Shown: one piece after another, positions 26,694 to 35,847 of the stretch | How positions within the stretch are numbered: the first letter of the stretch is position 1 | Layout: every line of letters starts with the position of its first letter | NCBI RefSeq assembly: GCF_014205015.1 | Contig: NZ_JACHMO010000001.1 | Location: 2,976,001 to 3,040,000, forward strand | From: Saccharothrix ecbatanensis | GTDB lineage: Bacteria; Actinomycetota; Actinomycetes; Mycobacteriales; Pseudonocardiaceae | Direction: 5' to 3' | Length of the DNA stretch: 64,000 nt | The notes under the pieces: model-generated | Told to the model about the DNA's origin: nothing | What the model saw: only the letters and a program-made list of their open reading frames with translations | Databases searched by the model: none | Made by a program: the position numbers and the translations under genes

Positions 26694-26761
26694 CCCGCAC
26701 GCACCCCCGGCGCCTTGACGTTTCCGGCGAAAAGGCTATCCGAACGCGTCCGGACGCGTGA

Positions 26762-27805
26762 TCAGATCGCCGGCAACGGGGTGTCGGTCTCGTCCTCGAA
26801 ATCGCCGATCAGCTCTTCGAGCAGGTCCTCCAACGCGGCGATGCCCACGACCCGGTCGTCGTCCGCCACGAGGGCGAGCTGCGCGCGGTCCGCTCGCATC
26901 GCGGTGACGGCCTGGGCCACCGGCATGGCCGCGGGCAGCGTCAGGGCCGTGCCCATCAGGTCGCGGGCGGTGGTGTCGGCGCCCGCGGCGGTGGCCCGAA
27001 CCGCTTCACGGATGTGGACCAGCCCGACGAACCGCCCCTGCGGGTCCGTCACCGGGAAGCGGGAACGACCGCACTCACGGCTGCGCAGCTCGATGGTCCG
27101 CGCGCTGGTCCGCTCGGACACCGTCACGGTCCGCTCGACGGGGATCATGACCTGCGCCACCGTCGTGTTCTGGAGTTGCAGCATCCGCGTGAGCAGTCGC
27201 CGCTGACCTTCGGGGATCAGACCGTCCTCCGCGGACTGCCGGACCAGCATCCGCAGGTCGTCGGGCCGGTGCGCCTGCGCCAACTCGTTCTGCGGCTGTA
27301 CCTTCATCGACCGCAGCAACGCGTTGGTCACCCCGTTCAGTCCACTGAGGACCCAGCGGACCGAGTGCGCGAACGCCCGGAACGGCAGCGCCAGCAACAG
27401 CGCCGAACGCTCCGGGTGCGAGATCGCCCACGACTTCGGGGCCATCTCGCCCACCACCATGTGCAGGAACACCACCAGCACCAGGCTGATCGCGAACGCG
27501 ATGCCGTAGGACACACCGGCGGGCAGTCCGGTCGCGGCCAGCAGCGGGTCGAGCAGGTCGGCGACGGCGGGCTTGGCCAACGCGCCGAGCCCCAGCGTGC
27601 ACAGCGTGATGCCGAGTTGGGCGCCCGCGAGCATCAACGACAGCTCACGCACACCGGCCACGGCCGCACGGGCCGCGCGACTCGTCTCGGCGGCCTGCTC
27701 CAAGCGGTGCCGCTTGGCGGAGATGAGGGCGAACTCGGCGGCGACGAAGAACGCGTTGGCGATCAACAACCCCAACGACAGCGCCAACGACCAGCCGGTG
27801 CTCAT
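26762..27805 (-). CDS. CNNM/HlyC-family membrane protein with CBS pair (lacks CorC domain)
   Basis: The 347-residue protein starts at ATG 27805, overlapping the previous stop by 4 nt. It has a DUF21/CNNM membrane domain (residues 1 to about 190, starting with AFFVAAEFALISAKR and including VVFLHMVVGEMAPKSW) followed by two CBS domains (about 210-335). The C-terminal CorC_HlyC domain present in its partner is missing. Family members (YhdP, PaeA-like) are implicated in Mg2+/Co2+ or other cation export. Paired paralogues of this kind are common in actinomycetes. Confidence 0.88.
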   Translation of the reverse strand: MSTGWSLALSLGLLIANAFFVAAEFALISAKRHRLEQAAETSRAARAAVAGVRELSLMLAGAQLGITLCTLGLGALAKPAVADLLDPLLAATGLPAGVSYGIAFAISLVLVVFLHMVVGEMAPKSWAISHPERSALLLALPFRAFAHSVRWVLSGLNGVTNALLRSMKVQPQNELAQAHRPDDLRMLVRQSAEDGLIPEGQRRLLTRMLQLQNTTVAQVMIPVERTVTVSERTSARTIELRSRECGRSRFPVTDPQGRFVGLVHIREAVRATAAGADTTARDLMGTALTLPAAMPVAQAVTAMRADRAQLALVADDDRVVGIAALEDLLEELIGDFEDETDTPLPAI

Positions 27806-29115
27806 CGGACACCCTCCCGGTCGGCGACGCGGAAGGCGAGCACGACGGTCGACGGCACGTTGCGCGCGACCGCGGTCACCAGCACCGACACGCCGTCGAA
27901 CTCGATGCGGTCGTCCACCCGGGCGGTGCGCCCGAGCCGGCTCAGCACCAGCCCGGACACTGTGTCGTAGCTGTCGTGCTCGGGCAGCTCCACGCCGGTG
28001 GCGGCGGCGATCTCGTCCACCCGCATCCGACCGGGCACCCGCCACATCCCGTCGCCCAGCGGCTCGATCGCGGCCTCGTCCAGGTCGTCCTCGTCGCGGA
28101 TCTCACCGACCAGTTCCTCCGCGAGGTCTTCCAGCGAGACGACCCCGGCGAAGCCGCCGAACTCGTCCACCACGCACGCCAGCTGCCGGCGCTCGGTGCG
28201 CAACCGTTCGAGCACCGCCGGCAGCGGCAGCGTCGCGGGCACCACCAGGGCCGGGGAGGCGATGTCGCCGATCGGCGTGTCCGCGCGCCGCTCGGGGTCC
28301 ACGGTCAGCACCTCGGCCAACCCGACCACGCCACGCAGGTCGTCCAGGTCGTCGCCGAAGACGGGGAAGCGGGAGTGGCCGGTGTCCAGCAGCTCCACCA
28401 CCCGGGAGGTGGGCTCGTCGGCGCGCACCGCGTGCACCGCCACGCGTGGGGTCATGGCCTGGTCGGCCGCCAGTTCGCGGAAGCCCAGGCCGCGGTCCAG
28501 CAACCGGGACAGCTCGGCGTCCAGGTGCCCCTCGCCGCGCGCGTCGGTGATGATCTGGCGCAGGTCGTCCGGCGTGGCGCCCTGCGGCAGCTCCTCCACC
28601 GGCTCGATGCCCACCGCGCGCAGCAGCCGGTTCGCCGCCGCGTCGAACAGGCGGATCACCGGACCGGCGACCTTGAGGTAGGCCAGCGTGGACGCGCTCA
28701 ACGCCTTGGCCAGCGACTCCGGCCGGGCGATGGCGAAGTTCTTGGGCAACAGCTCGCCCAGCACCATCTGCACCACCGTGGCGAACACCAGCGCCACGAC
28801 CATCGACAGCGACACCGCCACGGCCGGGGACAGGCCCGTCAGCCCGAGCAGGTCGGCGAGTCCGGTGCCGAGCAGGGGTTCGGCCACGTAACCCGCGAGG
28901 AGAGCGGTCACGGTGATGCCGAACTGGGCGCCGGAGAGCATGAAGGACAACTTGCGGGTGACGCGGTAAGCCCGCTCGGCGGCTTTGTCGCCGCCCTCGG
29001 CCAGCTGCCGCAACCGGCCCCGGTCCACCGCCATGTAGGCGAACTCCTGGGCCACGAAATACCCCGTGGCCACGGTGAGGGCCACGATCGCCAGCACACC
29101 GGCGAGGATCAACAC
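27802..29115 (-). CDS. CNNM/HlyC-family membrane protein with CBS and CorC domains
   Basis: This 437-residue protein has the DUF21 membrane domain (about 1-200; YFVAQEFAYMAVDRGRL, VQMVLGELLPKNFAI), a CBS pair (about 215-345), and a C-terminal CorC_HlyC transporter-associated domain (about 355-437; WRVPGRMRVDEIAAATG). It is the intact member of the two-gene operon. GTG 29115 is preceded by GAGGCG TC CGCCTC (29116-29129), a 6-bp inverted repeat, and further by a 7-bp hairpin at 29150-29166. A role in divalent cation efflux is inferred from the family. Confidence 0.88.
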   Translation of the reverse strand: MLILAGVLAIVALTVATGYFVAQEFAYMAVDRGRLRQLAEGGDKAAERAYRVTRKLSFMLSGAQFGITVTALLAGYVAEPLLGTGLADLLGLTGLSPAVAVSLSMVVALVFATVVQMVLGELLPKNFAIARPESLAKALSASTLAYLKVAGPVIRLFDAAANRLLRAVGIEPVEELPQGATPDDLRQIITDARGEGHLDAELSRLLDRGLGFRELAADQAMTPRVAVHAVRADEPTSRVVELLDTGHSRFPVFGDDLDDLRGVVGLAEVLTVDPERRADTPIGDIASPALVVPATLPLPAVLERLRTERRQLACVVDEFGGFAGVVSLEDLAEELVGEIRDEDDLDEAAIEPLGDGMWRVPGRMRVDEIAAATGVELPEHDSYDTVSGLVLSRLGRTARVDDRIEFDGVSVLVTAVARNVPSTVVLAFRVADREGVR

Positions 29116-29166
29116 GAGGCGTCCGCCTCGGCCGGTGAAACCATGATCAGCCGGGTCGGACCCGGC
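29116..29166 (-). promoter_or_regulatory. Two hairpins in the leader of the CNNM operon
   Basis: On the minus-strand leader lie GCCGGGT CGG ACCCGGC (29150-29166, 7-bp stem, read in either direction) and GAGGCG TC CGCCTC (29116-29129), the latter directly against the start codon. They could form RNA stems that affect initiation. No matching Mg2+ riboswitch consensus is recognisable. Confidence 0.4.
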
Positions 29167-29265
29167 CTACTACTACAACCGTCTGTATCGGCACTATCAG
29201 GCATGGGTTCAGACTATCAAGTTCCACGGTCCCGGACTCGTCGGCCAGACCAGGGCGTCAGCTCG

Positions 29266-30075
29266 TCAGGGCTTGCGCCCGACGCCGGCGAGGCCGGTGA
29301 ACCGCTCGGGGTGCTCGTCCACGTCGTCCGGCGACTCGGGCCGCCACAGCGGCAGGTACACCACGCCCGGGTCGACCACGTCGAAGCCTTCGAACAGGGC
29401 GGTGACCTGCTTGCGGCCGCGCATCGACATCGGCGTCGAAGTCCGCTGGTACAGCTCCCGGTGCCCCTCGGCCTTCTCCGGCTGCCCCTCGTCCGTGGCG
29501 TGCGACACGACGAGGAAGCTCCCCGGCGCGAGCGCCTTCCGGTACCCGGCGATGATCGACGCCGGGTCGTCCGAGTCCGGCACGAAGTGCAGCACCGCGA
29601 CCATCATGACCGCGATCGGCTGGTCGAAGTCCAGCAGCGACGTGACCTCCGGGCGGGCCAGGAGCGCGTCCGGCTCGCGCAGGTCGGCCTTCACGACGGT
29701 GGTCCGCCGGTCGTCACCCAGGATCGAACGGCTGTACGTCACCGCGACCGGATCGCGGTCCACGTACACGACCCGCGTGTCCGGCTCGACGACCCTGGCC
29801 ACTTCGTGCACGTTGCCCGCGGTCGGGATGCCGGAACCGAGGTCGAGGAACTGCCGGACGCCCGCGGCGACGCAGTAGCGGACGGCGCGGCGCAGGAACG
29901 CCCGGTTGGCCTGCATGATCACCGGCAGCTCGGGCCACATCCGGATGGCCTGCTGGGCCATCTCCCGGTCGACCGCGAAGTTGTGCGCCCCGCCGAGGTA
30001 GTAGTCGTACACCCGGGCGGCGCTCGGTCGACTCAGGTCGATCTCGTCCGGCCCCCCGGCCTCGTTGTTCTCCAT
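29266..30075 (-). CDS. SAM-dependent methyltransferase (PF04672-type)
   Basis: The 269-residue protein matches the actinobacterial methyltransferase family formerly DUF574: SRPSAARVYDYYLGGAHNFAVDRE near the N-terminus, the SAM-binding strand FLDLGSGIPTAGNVHEVA, YVDRDPVAV, and VAVLHFVPD. Start ATG 30075 has GAGGAC upstream; an in-frame ATG at 30117 is less likely. Many copies exist per actinomycete genome; substrates are mostly unknown. It is monocistronic and divergent from the P450 remnant. Confidence 0.88.
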   Translation of the reverse strand: MENNEAGGPDEIDLSRPSAARVYDYYLGGAHNFAVDREMAQQAIRMWPELPVIMQANRAFLRRAVRYCVAAGVRQFLDLGSGIPTAGNVHEVARVVEPDTRVVYVDRDPVAVTYSRSILGDDRRTTVVKADLREPDALLARPEVTSLLDFDQPIAVMMVAVLHFVPDSDDPASIIAGYRKALAPGSFLVVSHATDEGQPEKAEGHRELYQRTSTPMSMRGRKQVTALFEGFDVVDPGVVYLPLWRPESPDDVDEHPERFTGLAGVGRKP

Positions 30076-30224
30076 CTGGTCCTCGCTCCCCCGCAGTCCA
30101 CACTTCTGCCCCGTCAAGTTACTCCGCCCCTTCGCCGAAGCCCGGCAACCGGCGCGGAACGCGCGCGCTTCCGGTGAGTGGAAACGGGTGGGGAATCCGG
30201 CCGGTCGCGCCGGTTACGTTGCCG

Positions 30225-30574
30225 TGGTGCGAACGGCCAACGGCGAGTCCGTGCTCTCCGGTGTGATGCGCGTCTTCGAGGCGTGCGATGTCGGTCACCC
30301 GGACAGCCCCGCGCTCCGGTACGCGTTCGCCACCCACCCGGACCAGTGGCAGCGGTTGCGGACCGAGCCGCACCTTGCCAGGGTGGCGTTCGACGAGGCC
30401 GTTCGCTGGGAGTCGCCCGTGCAGACGTTCTTCCGCCCCGCCACCAGCGACATCCGGATCGCCCGCGACCCGTCCGGCCGCGTCGGCTTCGGCATGGGCC
30501 TGCACCAGCGCGTCGCCGACACGGCGCCACAACAACACCCTGCGCGCGTGGGAATCTCTTACCGTGCGGGTTGA
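30225..30574 (+). pseudogene. Cytochrome P450 remnant
   Basis: Reading the frame through 30265, recognisable P450 pieces survive: [17 protein letters not shown] (I-helix/J region), [17 protein letters not shown] (the ExxR-containing K helix), and then a jump straight to [17 protein letters not shown] (heme-binding loop). About 25-30 residues between K helix and heme loop are deleted, and the heme-ligand Cys is lost (HQRVA where HQCVG is expected). The N-terminal two thirds is absent. It cannot be a working P450. It sits 30 bp before the mycothiol dehydrogenase gene. Confidence 0.8.
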
Positions 30575-30603
30575 TCGAGCATGAGCACTGGGAAAGGGAT
30601 TTC

Positions 30604-31689
30604 GTGACGCAGACGGTTCGTGGCGTGGTGGCCCGAGGCAAGGGCGCCCCGGTCGAGGTGACCGACATCGTGGTGCCGGACCCCGGCCCGGGTGAGGCGG
30701 TGGTGCGGGTGCAGGCGTGCGGCGTGTGCCACACCGACCTGCACTACCGGGAAGGCGGGATCAACGACGAGTTCCCGTTCCTGCTCGGCCACGAGGCCGC
30801 CGGGATCGTGGAGCAGGTCGGCGACGGCGTGACCGACGTCGCGCCGGGCGACTTCGTGGTGCTGAACTGGCGTGCGGTGTGCGGCACGTGCCGGGCGTGC
30901 CTGAAGGGCAAGCCCTGGTACTGCTTCAACACCCACAACGCCGCCCAGCCGATGACGCTGGCCGACGGGACGCCGCTGTCGCCGGCGCTGGGCATCGGGG
31001 CGTTCGCCGAGAAGACCCTCGTGCACGCCGGGCAGTGCACCAAGGTGGACCCGCAGGCGTCACCGGCGGTGGCCGGGCTGCTCGGCTGCGGCGTGATGGC
31101 CGGGTTCGGCGCGGCGGTCAACACCGGCAACGTCGGACGGGGTGACAGCGTCGCCGTCATCGGCTGCGGCGGCGTCGGCTCGGCGGCGGTGGCGGGCGCC
31201 CGGATCGCCGGGGCGACCACGATCATCGCGGTCGACCTCGACCCGCGGAAGCTGGACTGGGCGCGTGGACTCGGGGCGACGCACACCGTGGACGCGTCGT
31301 CGGAGGACGCGGTGGCGCGGGTGCAGGAGCTGACCGGCGGGTTCGGCGCGGACGTGGTGATCGACGCGGTGGGGCGGCCGGAGACGTGGAAGCAGGCGTT
31401 CTACGCCCGTGACCTGGCCGGCACGGTCGTGCTGGTCGGCGTGCCGACGCCGGACATGCGCATCGACATGCCGCTGATCGACTTCTTCTCCCGTGGCGGG
31501 GCGCTCAAGTCGTCCTGGTACGGCGACTGCCTGCCGTCCCGCGACTTCCCGTACATGATCGACCTCTACCGGCAGGGGCGGCTCGACCTGGACGCGTTCG
31601 TCACCGAGACCATCGCGCTCGACCAGGTCGAGGACGCGTTCGCCAAGATGCACCACGGCGACGTGCTGCGCTCGGTGGTGATCTTCTGA
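30604..31689 (+). CDS. mscR: S-(hydroxymethyl)mycothiol dehydrogenase
   Basis: This 361-residue class III zinc alcohol dehydrogenase oxidises the mycothiol-formaldehyde adduct, the actinobacterial equivalent of glutathione-dependent formaldehyde detoxification. Catalytic zinc ligands include Cys42 and His63-Glu64; structural zinc Cys are 93, 96, 99 and 107; the NAD motif GCGGVG is at 187-192. [23 protein letters not shown] is typical of MscR/AdhE2. GTG 30604 has AAAGGG upstream. The stop overlaps the ATG of the MBL hydrolase by one base; this pairing is conserved in mycobacteria and other actinomycetes, supporting the call. Confidence 0.93.
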   Translation: MTQTVRGVVARGKGAPVEVTDIVVPDPGPGEAVVRVQACGVCHTDLHYREGGINDEFPFLLGHEAAGIVEQVGDGVTDVAPGDFVVLNWRAVCGTCRACLKGKPWYCFNTHNAAQPMTLADGTPLSPALGIGAFAEKTLVHAGQCTKVDPQASPAVAGLLGCGVMAGFGAAVNTGNVGRGDSVAVIGCGGVGSAAVAGARIAGATTIIAVDLDPRKLDWARGLGATHTVDASSEDAVARVQELTGGFGADVVIDAVGRPETWKQAFYARDLAGTVVLVGVPTPDMRIDMPLIDFFSRGGALKSSWYGDCLPSRDFPYMIDLYRQGRLDLDAFVTETIALDQVEDAFAKMHHGDVLRSVVIF

Positions 31690-32315
31690 TGGCCCGCGTC
31701 GACCACGCCGTCACGCGCGGCACGTTCAGCCTCGACGGGCAGACGTTCGACGTCGACAACAACGTCTGGGTGGTGGGTGACGACACCGAGTGCGTGGTGA
31801 TCGACGCGCCGCACGACGCGGACGCGATCCTGCGGGTCGTCGGCGGTCGCAAGGTGAAGGCCATCCTCGCCACGCACGCCCACGACGACCACGTCCGCGT
31901 CGCCCCGGACCTGGCCCGAGCGACCGGCGCGCCGGTGCTGTTGCACCCCGCCGACCGCGTGGTCTGGGACCTCACCCACCCGGACGTCGCACCGGACGGC
32001 GACCTCGCCGACGGCCAGGTCATCGAGGTGGCGGGCATCACGCTGCACGTGCTGCACACCCCGGGCCACGCGCCGGGCGCGTGCTGCTTCCACTCCCCCG
32101 AACTGGGCGCCGTGTTCACCGGCGACACCTTGTTCCACGGCGGGCCGGGGGCGACCGGGCGGTCGTTCTCGGACTACGACACGATCGTCCGGTCCATCGC
32201 GACGAGGCTGCTCACCCTGCCGAAGGACACGGTCGTCCACACCGGGCACGGCGAGGACACCACCATCGGCACCGAGGCGCCGCACTTGCCCGAGTGGCTG
32301 AGCCAGGACGTCTGA
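31689..32315 (+). CDS. MBL-fold hydrolase partner of MscR
   Basis: The 208-residue metallo-beta-lactamase-fold protein has the metal motif THAHDDH (His63, His65, Asp67, His68), then HTPGHAPG and FTGDTLFHGGPG. By its fixed association with mscR it probably hydrolyses the S-formyl-mycothiol product or a related thioester, like a glyoxalase II. ATG 31689 overlaps the upstream stop. A 12-bp terminator stem follows at 32323-32354. Confidence 0.9.
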   Translation: MARVDHAVTRGTFSLDGQTFDVDNNVWVVGDDTECVVIDAPHDADAILRVVGGRKVKAILATHAHDDHVRVAPDLARATGAPVLLHPADRVVWDLTHPDVAPDGDLADGQVIEVAGITLHVLHTPGHAPGACCFHSPELGAVFTGDTLFHGGPGATGRSFSDYDTIVRSIATRLLTLPKDTVVHTGHGEDTTIGTEAPHLPEWLSQDV

Positions 32316-32322
32316 CGCGAGT

Positions 32323-32354
32323 GGGGCCTGCATCTCCGAGGGGATGCAGGCCCC
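32323..32354 (+). terminator. Hairpin terminator after the mscR-MBL operon
   Basis: GGGGCCTGCATC (32323-32334) pairs perfectly with GATGCAGGCCCC (32343-32354) around an 8-nt loop, 8 bp past the stop. Confidence 0.85.
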
Positions 32355-32358
32355 TGCG

Positions 32359-32571
32359 CTACAGGGTGATCGTGCGACGGACGGGCAGGTCACCGGCGTA
32401 CCCGGCGCCTTGCACGCTGGGCACCACGACGACGAAGGCGAAGAAAACCAGGCCTGGTAGGACGAACCACCACGGGATCGACCGGGCCCGGCGGCGCGAT
32501 GGCGGGCCGGACGGAGAAGCGGCGCGTGACGATCCGGTGCACCGCGATGTTGGGTTTACGTCGGCACACAT
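32359..32571 (-). pseudogene. Remnant of a sugar ABC permease (MalF-type N-terminus)
   Basis: The minus strand encodes RRRARSIPWWFVLPGLVFF then AFVVVVPSVQGAGYA, the conserved first segment of MalF/UgpA-type sugar permeases (normally continuing YAFTDWDG). After GAGYA the frame runs into unrelated residues and stops within 11 codons. Only about 30 permease residues remain. It follows the LacI gene in the same direction with a 52-bp gap. I read it as the stump of a lost sugar ABC operon. Confidence 0.65.
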
Positions 32572-32623
32572 CTGGTTGCGCGAGGTGGTCGCGCGCGTCG
32601 GCGGCGCTATCGCCTGAACCCCT

Positions 32624-33628
32624 CTACTGCTTCAGGGCCGGTCCGGTGGACTTGCGGACCACGAGCGTGGTGGCCAGTTCGATGTGGAGCGCTTCGGGCT
32701 GGTGCCCGTCGAGCATCCGCATGAGCTGGGTGACGGCGATGCGCCCCATCTCCTGCAACGGCTGGCGCACGGTCGTCAGCGGCGGGTCGGTCGCCCGGCT
32801 GATGTCTATGTCGTCGAACCCGGCGATGGACAGGTCGTCGGGGATGCGCAGCCCGCGTTCACGGGCGGCCTGCACCGTGCCGACGGCCAGCTTGTCGTTG
32901 AAGCAGACGATCGCGGTGGGCCGTTCCGGGTGGTCGAGCAGTTCGGCGGCGGTGCGGTGGCCGGCCTCCGTGGTGGGCTCGACGTGCCAGAGGTGGTGCG
33001 CCATCGGCAGGACACCGGCTTGGGAGAGCGCCGCGCGGTGGCCGGCCAGGCGGGCGTCGCTGGCCAGCCACTCCTCGGGACCGGCGATCACACCGATGTC
33101 GCGGTGACCGAGGCCGACCAGGTGGCCGGTCAACGCGCGGGCGCCGGCGAAGTGCGCGGCCGAGACGGCGGCGATGTCCGGCGGCGGCGGGGTGCGCGGG
33201 TCGACCACGACGAACGGCAGGTCGGTTTGGGACAGGGCGACGAGCTGGTCGCCGTCCTCCGGCGGGAGGATGAGGATCGCGGCGTCGACGCCGGGCTCGT
33301 CGGGCAGGCCGGCGAGCGCGTCGGCGTGCTGGGAGGCCTCCCCCGCGTCGAGCAGCACGCGCAGGCCGTGGCGCTTCAGCGTCTCGGCGATCGAGGACAC
33401 GATCAGGCCGAAGTAGTCGGTGAGCACGTAGGGGCAGCGCACGTAGACGGTGCGCGGCCGACCCGGCTCCGTGACGCGCATCTTGCTTCGTTCCACGGCC
33501 CGGAGCACCAGATCACGGGTCCGCGGGGCCACGTTGGCGTGGTCGTTGAGCACGCGGGAGACGGTGGCGATCGAGACACCGGTCTCCGCGGCGATGTCGC
33601 GGACCGTGACGCGCCGGTTATCGGGCAT
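32624..33628 (-). CDS. LacI-family transcriptional regulator
   Basis: This 334-residue regulator has the LacI HTH (residues 8-29: TVRDIAAETGVSIATVSRVL), hinge helix, and a periplasmic-binding-like sensor domain (DIGVIAGPEEWLASDARLAGH, CFNDKLAVGTVQAARERG, LSIAGFDDIDISR). ATG 33628 is preferred: TATAGT (minus strand, 33669-33674) would start transcription near 33662, downstream of the in-frame GTG at 33670. It is divergent from the GH30 gene and followed by a broken sugar permease, so it likely represses GH30 and once controlled a transporter. Confidence 0.9.
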   Translation of the reverse strand: MPDNRRVTVRDIAAETGVSIATVSRVLNDHANVAPRTRDLVLRAVERSKMRVTEPGRPRTVYVRCPYVLTDYFGLIVSSIAETLKRHGLRVLLDAGEASQHADALAGLPDEPGVDAAILILPPEDGDQLVALSQTDLPFVVVDPRTPPPPDIAAVSAAHFAGARALTGHLVGLGHRDIGVIAGPEEWLASDARLAGHRAALSQAGVLPMAHHLWHVEPTTEAGHRTAAELLDHPERPTAIVCFNDKLAVGTVQAARERGLRIPDDLSIAGFDDIDISRATDPPLTTVRQPLQEMGRIAVTQLMRMLDGHQPEALHIELATTLVVRKSTGPALKQ

Positions 33629-33668
33629 GACGTTGCCGCAGGTCACCGGCGTCTGTTTGCACCTGCTC

Positions 33669-33674
33669 ACTATA
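33669..33674 (-). promoter_or_regulatory. -10 element of the LacI gene
   Basis: TATAGT on the minus strand is 5/6 to TATAAT. No clean -35 is seen at 16-19 bp. It decides between the two candidate start codons of the regulator. Confidence 0.45.
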
Positions 33675-33696
33675 GCGACCGGCGTCCGGCGCGGGG

Positions 33697-33766
33697 TTGA
33701 CGCCGGCCCCCACCGCGTGTTTCATGCTGCGAGCAGCTGTTACACAGTGACTGGCCTCTTGTTACA
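33697..33766 (+). promoter_or_regulatory. Promoter and operator candidates of the GH30 gene
   Basis: TTGACG (33697-33702), 17 bp, then TTTCAT (33720-33725) form a plausible promoter. Around the predicted transcript start lies the inverted repeat GCTGC GA GCAGC (33726-33737), directly followed by two direct TGTTACA repeats (33738-33744 and 33760-33766), 22 bp apart, two helical turns. These are good candidates for the LacI regulator's site or a second regulator. Confidence 0.5.
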
Positions 33767-33795
33767 TCGGTGCCTCCTCAGCCCTAAGGACGACG

Positions 33796-35718
33796 ATGAG
33801 AACGACTGTTCGCCGCGCCGCGACCGCGGCCCTGATCCTCGGTCTCGCCGCCGTGCCGGCGGGGCAGGCCGCCGACGGTCACGATCCCGGCCCACGGGCG
33901 CGGGTCTGGGTGACGACCGTCGACCGGGCGGAGCTGATGGCGCAACGCGCGCCGGTCACATTCGGCACCGGCTCCTCCACGCACCCGACGATCGTCGTGG
34001 ACCCGGATCGCGCCGAGCAGACCGTGGACGGCTTCGGCGCGTCGATCACCGACTCGTCGGCGAGCGTGCTGCACGGACTGGCGCCGGCGGTGCGCGCCGA
34101 GACCATGCGCAAGCTGTTCGACCCGGTGCACGGCATCGGCGTGAGCTTCCTGCGCCAGCCGGTGGGCTCGTCGGACTTCACCGCCGCCGCCGAGCACTAC
34201 ACCTACGACGACGTGCCGGCCGGGCAGACCGACTTCCCGTTGGCGCACTTCAGCATCGCCCCCGACGAGGCGAAGGTGCTGCCGCTGCTGCGCGAGGCCA
34301 AGCGGCTCAACCCGGCGTTGAAGGTCATGGGCACGCCGTGGAGCCCGCCCGCGTGGATGAAGACGACCGACTCGCTGGTCGGCGGCCGGTTGAAGGACGA
34401 CCCGGCGGTCTACGACGCCTACGCCCGCTACCTGGTGAAGTTCGTCCAGGCCTATGCCGCCGCCGGCGTGCCGGTGGACTTCCTGTCCGTTCAGAACGAG
34501 CCGCAGAACCGCACCCCGGACGCCTACCCCGGCACGGACATGCCGGTGGCGCAGCAGCTGAAGGTGATCGAGGCGCTGGGTCCGAAGCTGCGGACCGCCA
34601 GCCCGCGCACGAAGATCCTGGCGTACGACCACAACTGGGCGACCCACCCCAACGACATCGCGGCCACCCCGCCCGGGACGAGCCCGGAGACCGACTACCC
34701 GTACCAGATCCTGAACAGCCCGGCCGCGCGCTGGGTGGCCGGCACCGCGTTCCACTGCTACTACGGTGACCCGAGCGCCCAGACTGCGCTGCACGACGCG
34801 TTCCCGGACAAGGGCATCTGGTTCACCGAGTGCTCGGGCTCGCGCGGCCTGACCGACCCGCCGGCGAAGGTTTTCCGCGACACGCTCACCTGGCACGCCC
34901 GCAACGTCGTCCTGGGCACGACCCGCAACCACGCCAAGTCGGTCGTGAACTGGAACATCGCGCTGGACAGCACCGGCGGCCCGCACAACGGCGGCTGCGG
35001 CACGTGCACCGGTCTGGTCACCGTCCACCCGGACGGCTCCGTGACCACGGACGCCGAGTACTACACCATCGGCCACCTGTCGAAGTTCGTGAAGCCGGGC
35101 GCGAAGCGGATCGCCAGCACGTCGTTCGGCACCACCGGCTGGAACGGCCAGATCATGGACGTGGCGTTCCGCAACCCCGACGGCTCGACCGCCCTGGTGG
35201 TGCACAACGAGAACGACGACCCGCGGACGTTCGCGGTGAAGGTCGGCGAGCGGCTCTTCGAGTACACCCTGCCCGGCGGCGCGCTGGCCACGTTCACCTG
35301 GCCGCGTGACCACGCGTTGCGCGGCAAGCTCGACCAGGTGTCGCTCGACGGCGCCACCGCCACCGCGTCGCCGGCCGGTGAAGGCGTCGGAAACCTGGTC
35401 GACGACGACGCCTCCACGCGGTGGAGCAGCGGACAGTCCCAGGCCGCGGGTCAGCACGTGCAGCTGGACCTCGGTTCACGCAAGCACTTCCGCCGGGTGG
35501 CCGTGGACAGCGGCGGCAACCTCGGCGACTACGCCCGGAACTGGGAGCTCTCGATCAGCGACGACGGCACGGCATGGCGACCACTGGCTTCCGGCGTGGG
35601 TGTCGGCCAGCTGACCGAGGTCGACGTGCGCCGGACCGCTGCGAGGTACCTGCGGGTCACGTCGACCGGTGCGGCGGGCAACTGGTGGAGCATCGCGGAC
35701 ATCCGCCTGTACGACTGA
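33796..35718 (+). CDS. Secreted GH30 glycoside hydrolase with F5/8-type C domain
   Basis: The 640-residue protein has a signal peptide (residues 1 to about 25), a GH30 (beta/alpha)8 catalytic domain (about 65-505) and a C-terminal discoidin/F5-8 type C carbohydrate-binding domain (about 510-640). GH30 marks: VDGFGASITDSSA, GTPWSPPAWMKT, acid/base Glu235 in SVQNEPQN, nucleophile Glu345 in WFTECSG. GH30 includes glucosylceramidase, beta-1,6-glucanase and xylanase; the sequence looks closest to the glucosylceramidase/beta-1,6-glucanase-like group, which I state tentatively. It is divergent from the LacI regulator and ends at a hairpin that merges with the 14-bp tandem repeat. Confidence 0.9.
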   Translation: MRTTVRRAATAALILGLAAVPAGQAADGHDPGPRARVWVTTVDRAELMAQRAPVTFGTGSSTHPTIVVDPDRAEQTVDGFGASITDSSASVLHGLAPAVRAETMRKLFDPVHGIGVSFLRQPVGSSDFTAAAEHYTYDDVPAGQTDFPLAHFSIAPDEAKVLPLLREAKRLNPALKVMGTPWSPPAWMKTTDSLVGGRLKDDPAVYDAYARYLVKFVQAYAAAGVPVDFLSVQNEPQNRTPDAYPGTDMPVAQQLKVIEALGPKLRTASPRTKILAYDHNWATHPNDIAATPPGTSPETDYPYQILNSPAARWVAGTAFHCYYGDPSAQTALHDAFPDKGIWFTECSGSRGLTDPPAKVFRDTLTWHARNVVLGTTRNHAKSVVNWNIALDSTGGPHNGGCGTCTGLVTVHPDGSVTTDAEYYTIGHLSKFVKPGAKRIASTSFGTTGWNGQIMDVAFRNPDGSTALVVHNENDDPRTFAVKVGERLFEYTLPGGALATFTWPRDHALRGKLDQVSLDGATATASPAGEGVGNLVDDDASTRWSSGQSQAAGQHVQLDLGSRKHFRRVAVDSGGNLGDYARNWELSISDDGTAWRPLASGVGVGQLTEVDVRRTAARYLRVTSTGAAGNWWSIADIRLYD

Positions 35719-35847
35719 TTTCCAACCGTTCGTGTCATCCTGACGTAGACGGACGACTCGGCCATCCACCCGTACAGGAACGGCGCGGCCAGCAGGGCGA
35801 AGTACGCCGCCGGCATCACCCCGCGCGGCTCCGCCGAGACCTGGTCC
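35719..35847 (-). other. Short stretch with possible membrane-protein remnant
   Basis: No intact gene is seen. On the minus strand GVMPAAYFALLAAPFLYGW followed by a stop about 20 residues later looks like a broken membrane segment, but I cannot assign a family. It lies between GH30 and its probable terminator. Confidence 0.3.

Noticed and set aside
29116..29265. M-box or other Mg2+ riboswitch before the CNNM genes
   Set aside because: Only two small hairpins are present; no conserved riboswitch core can be recognised.
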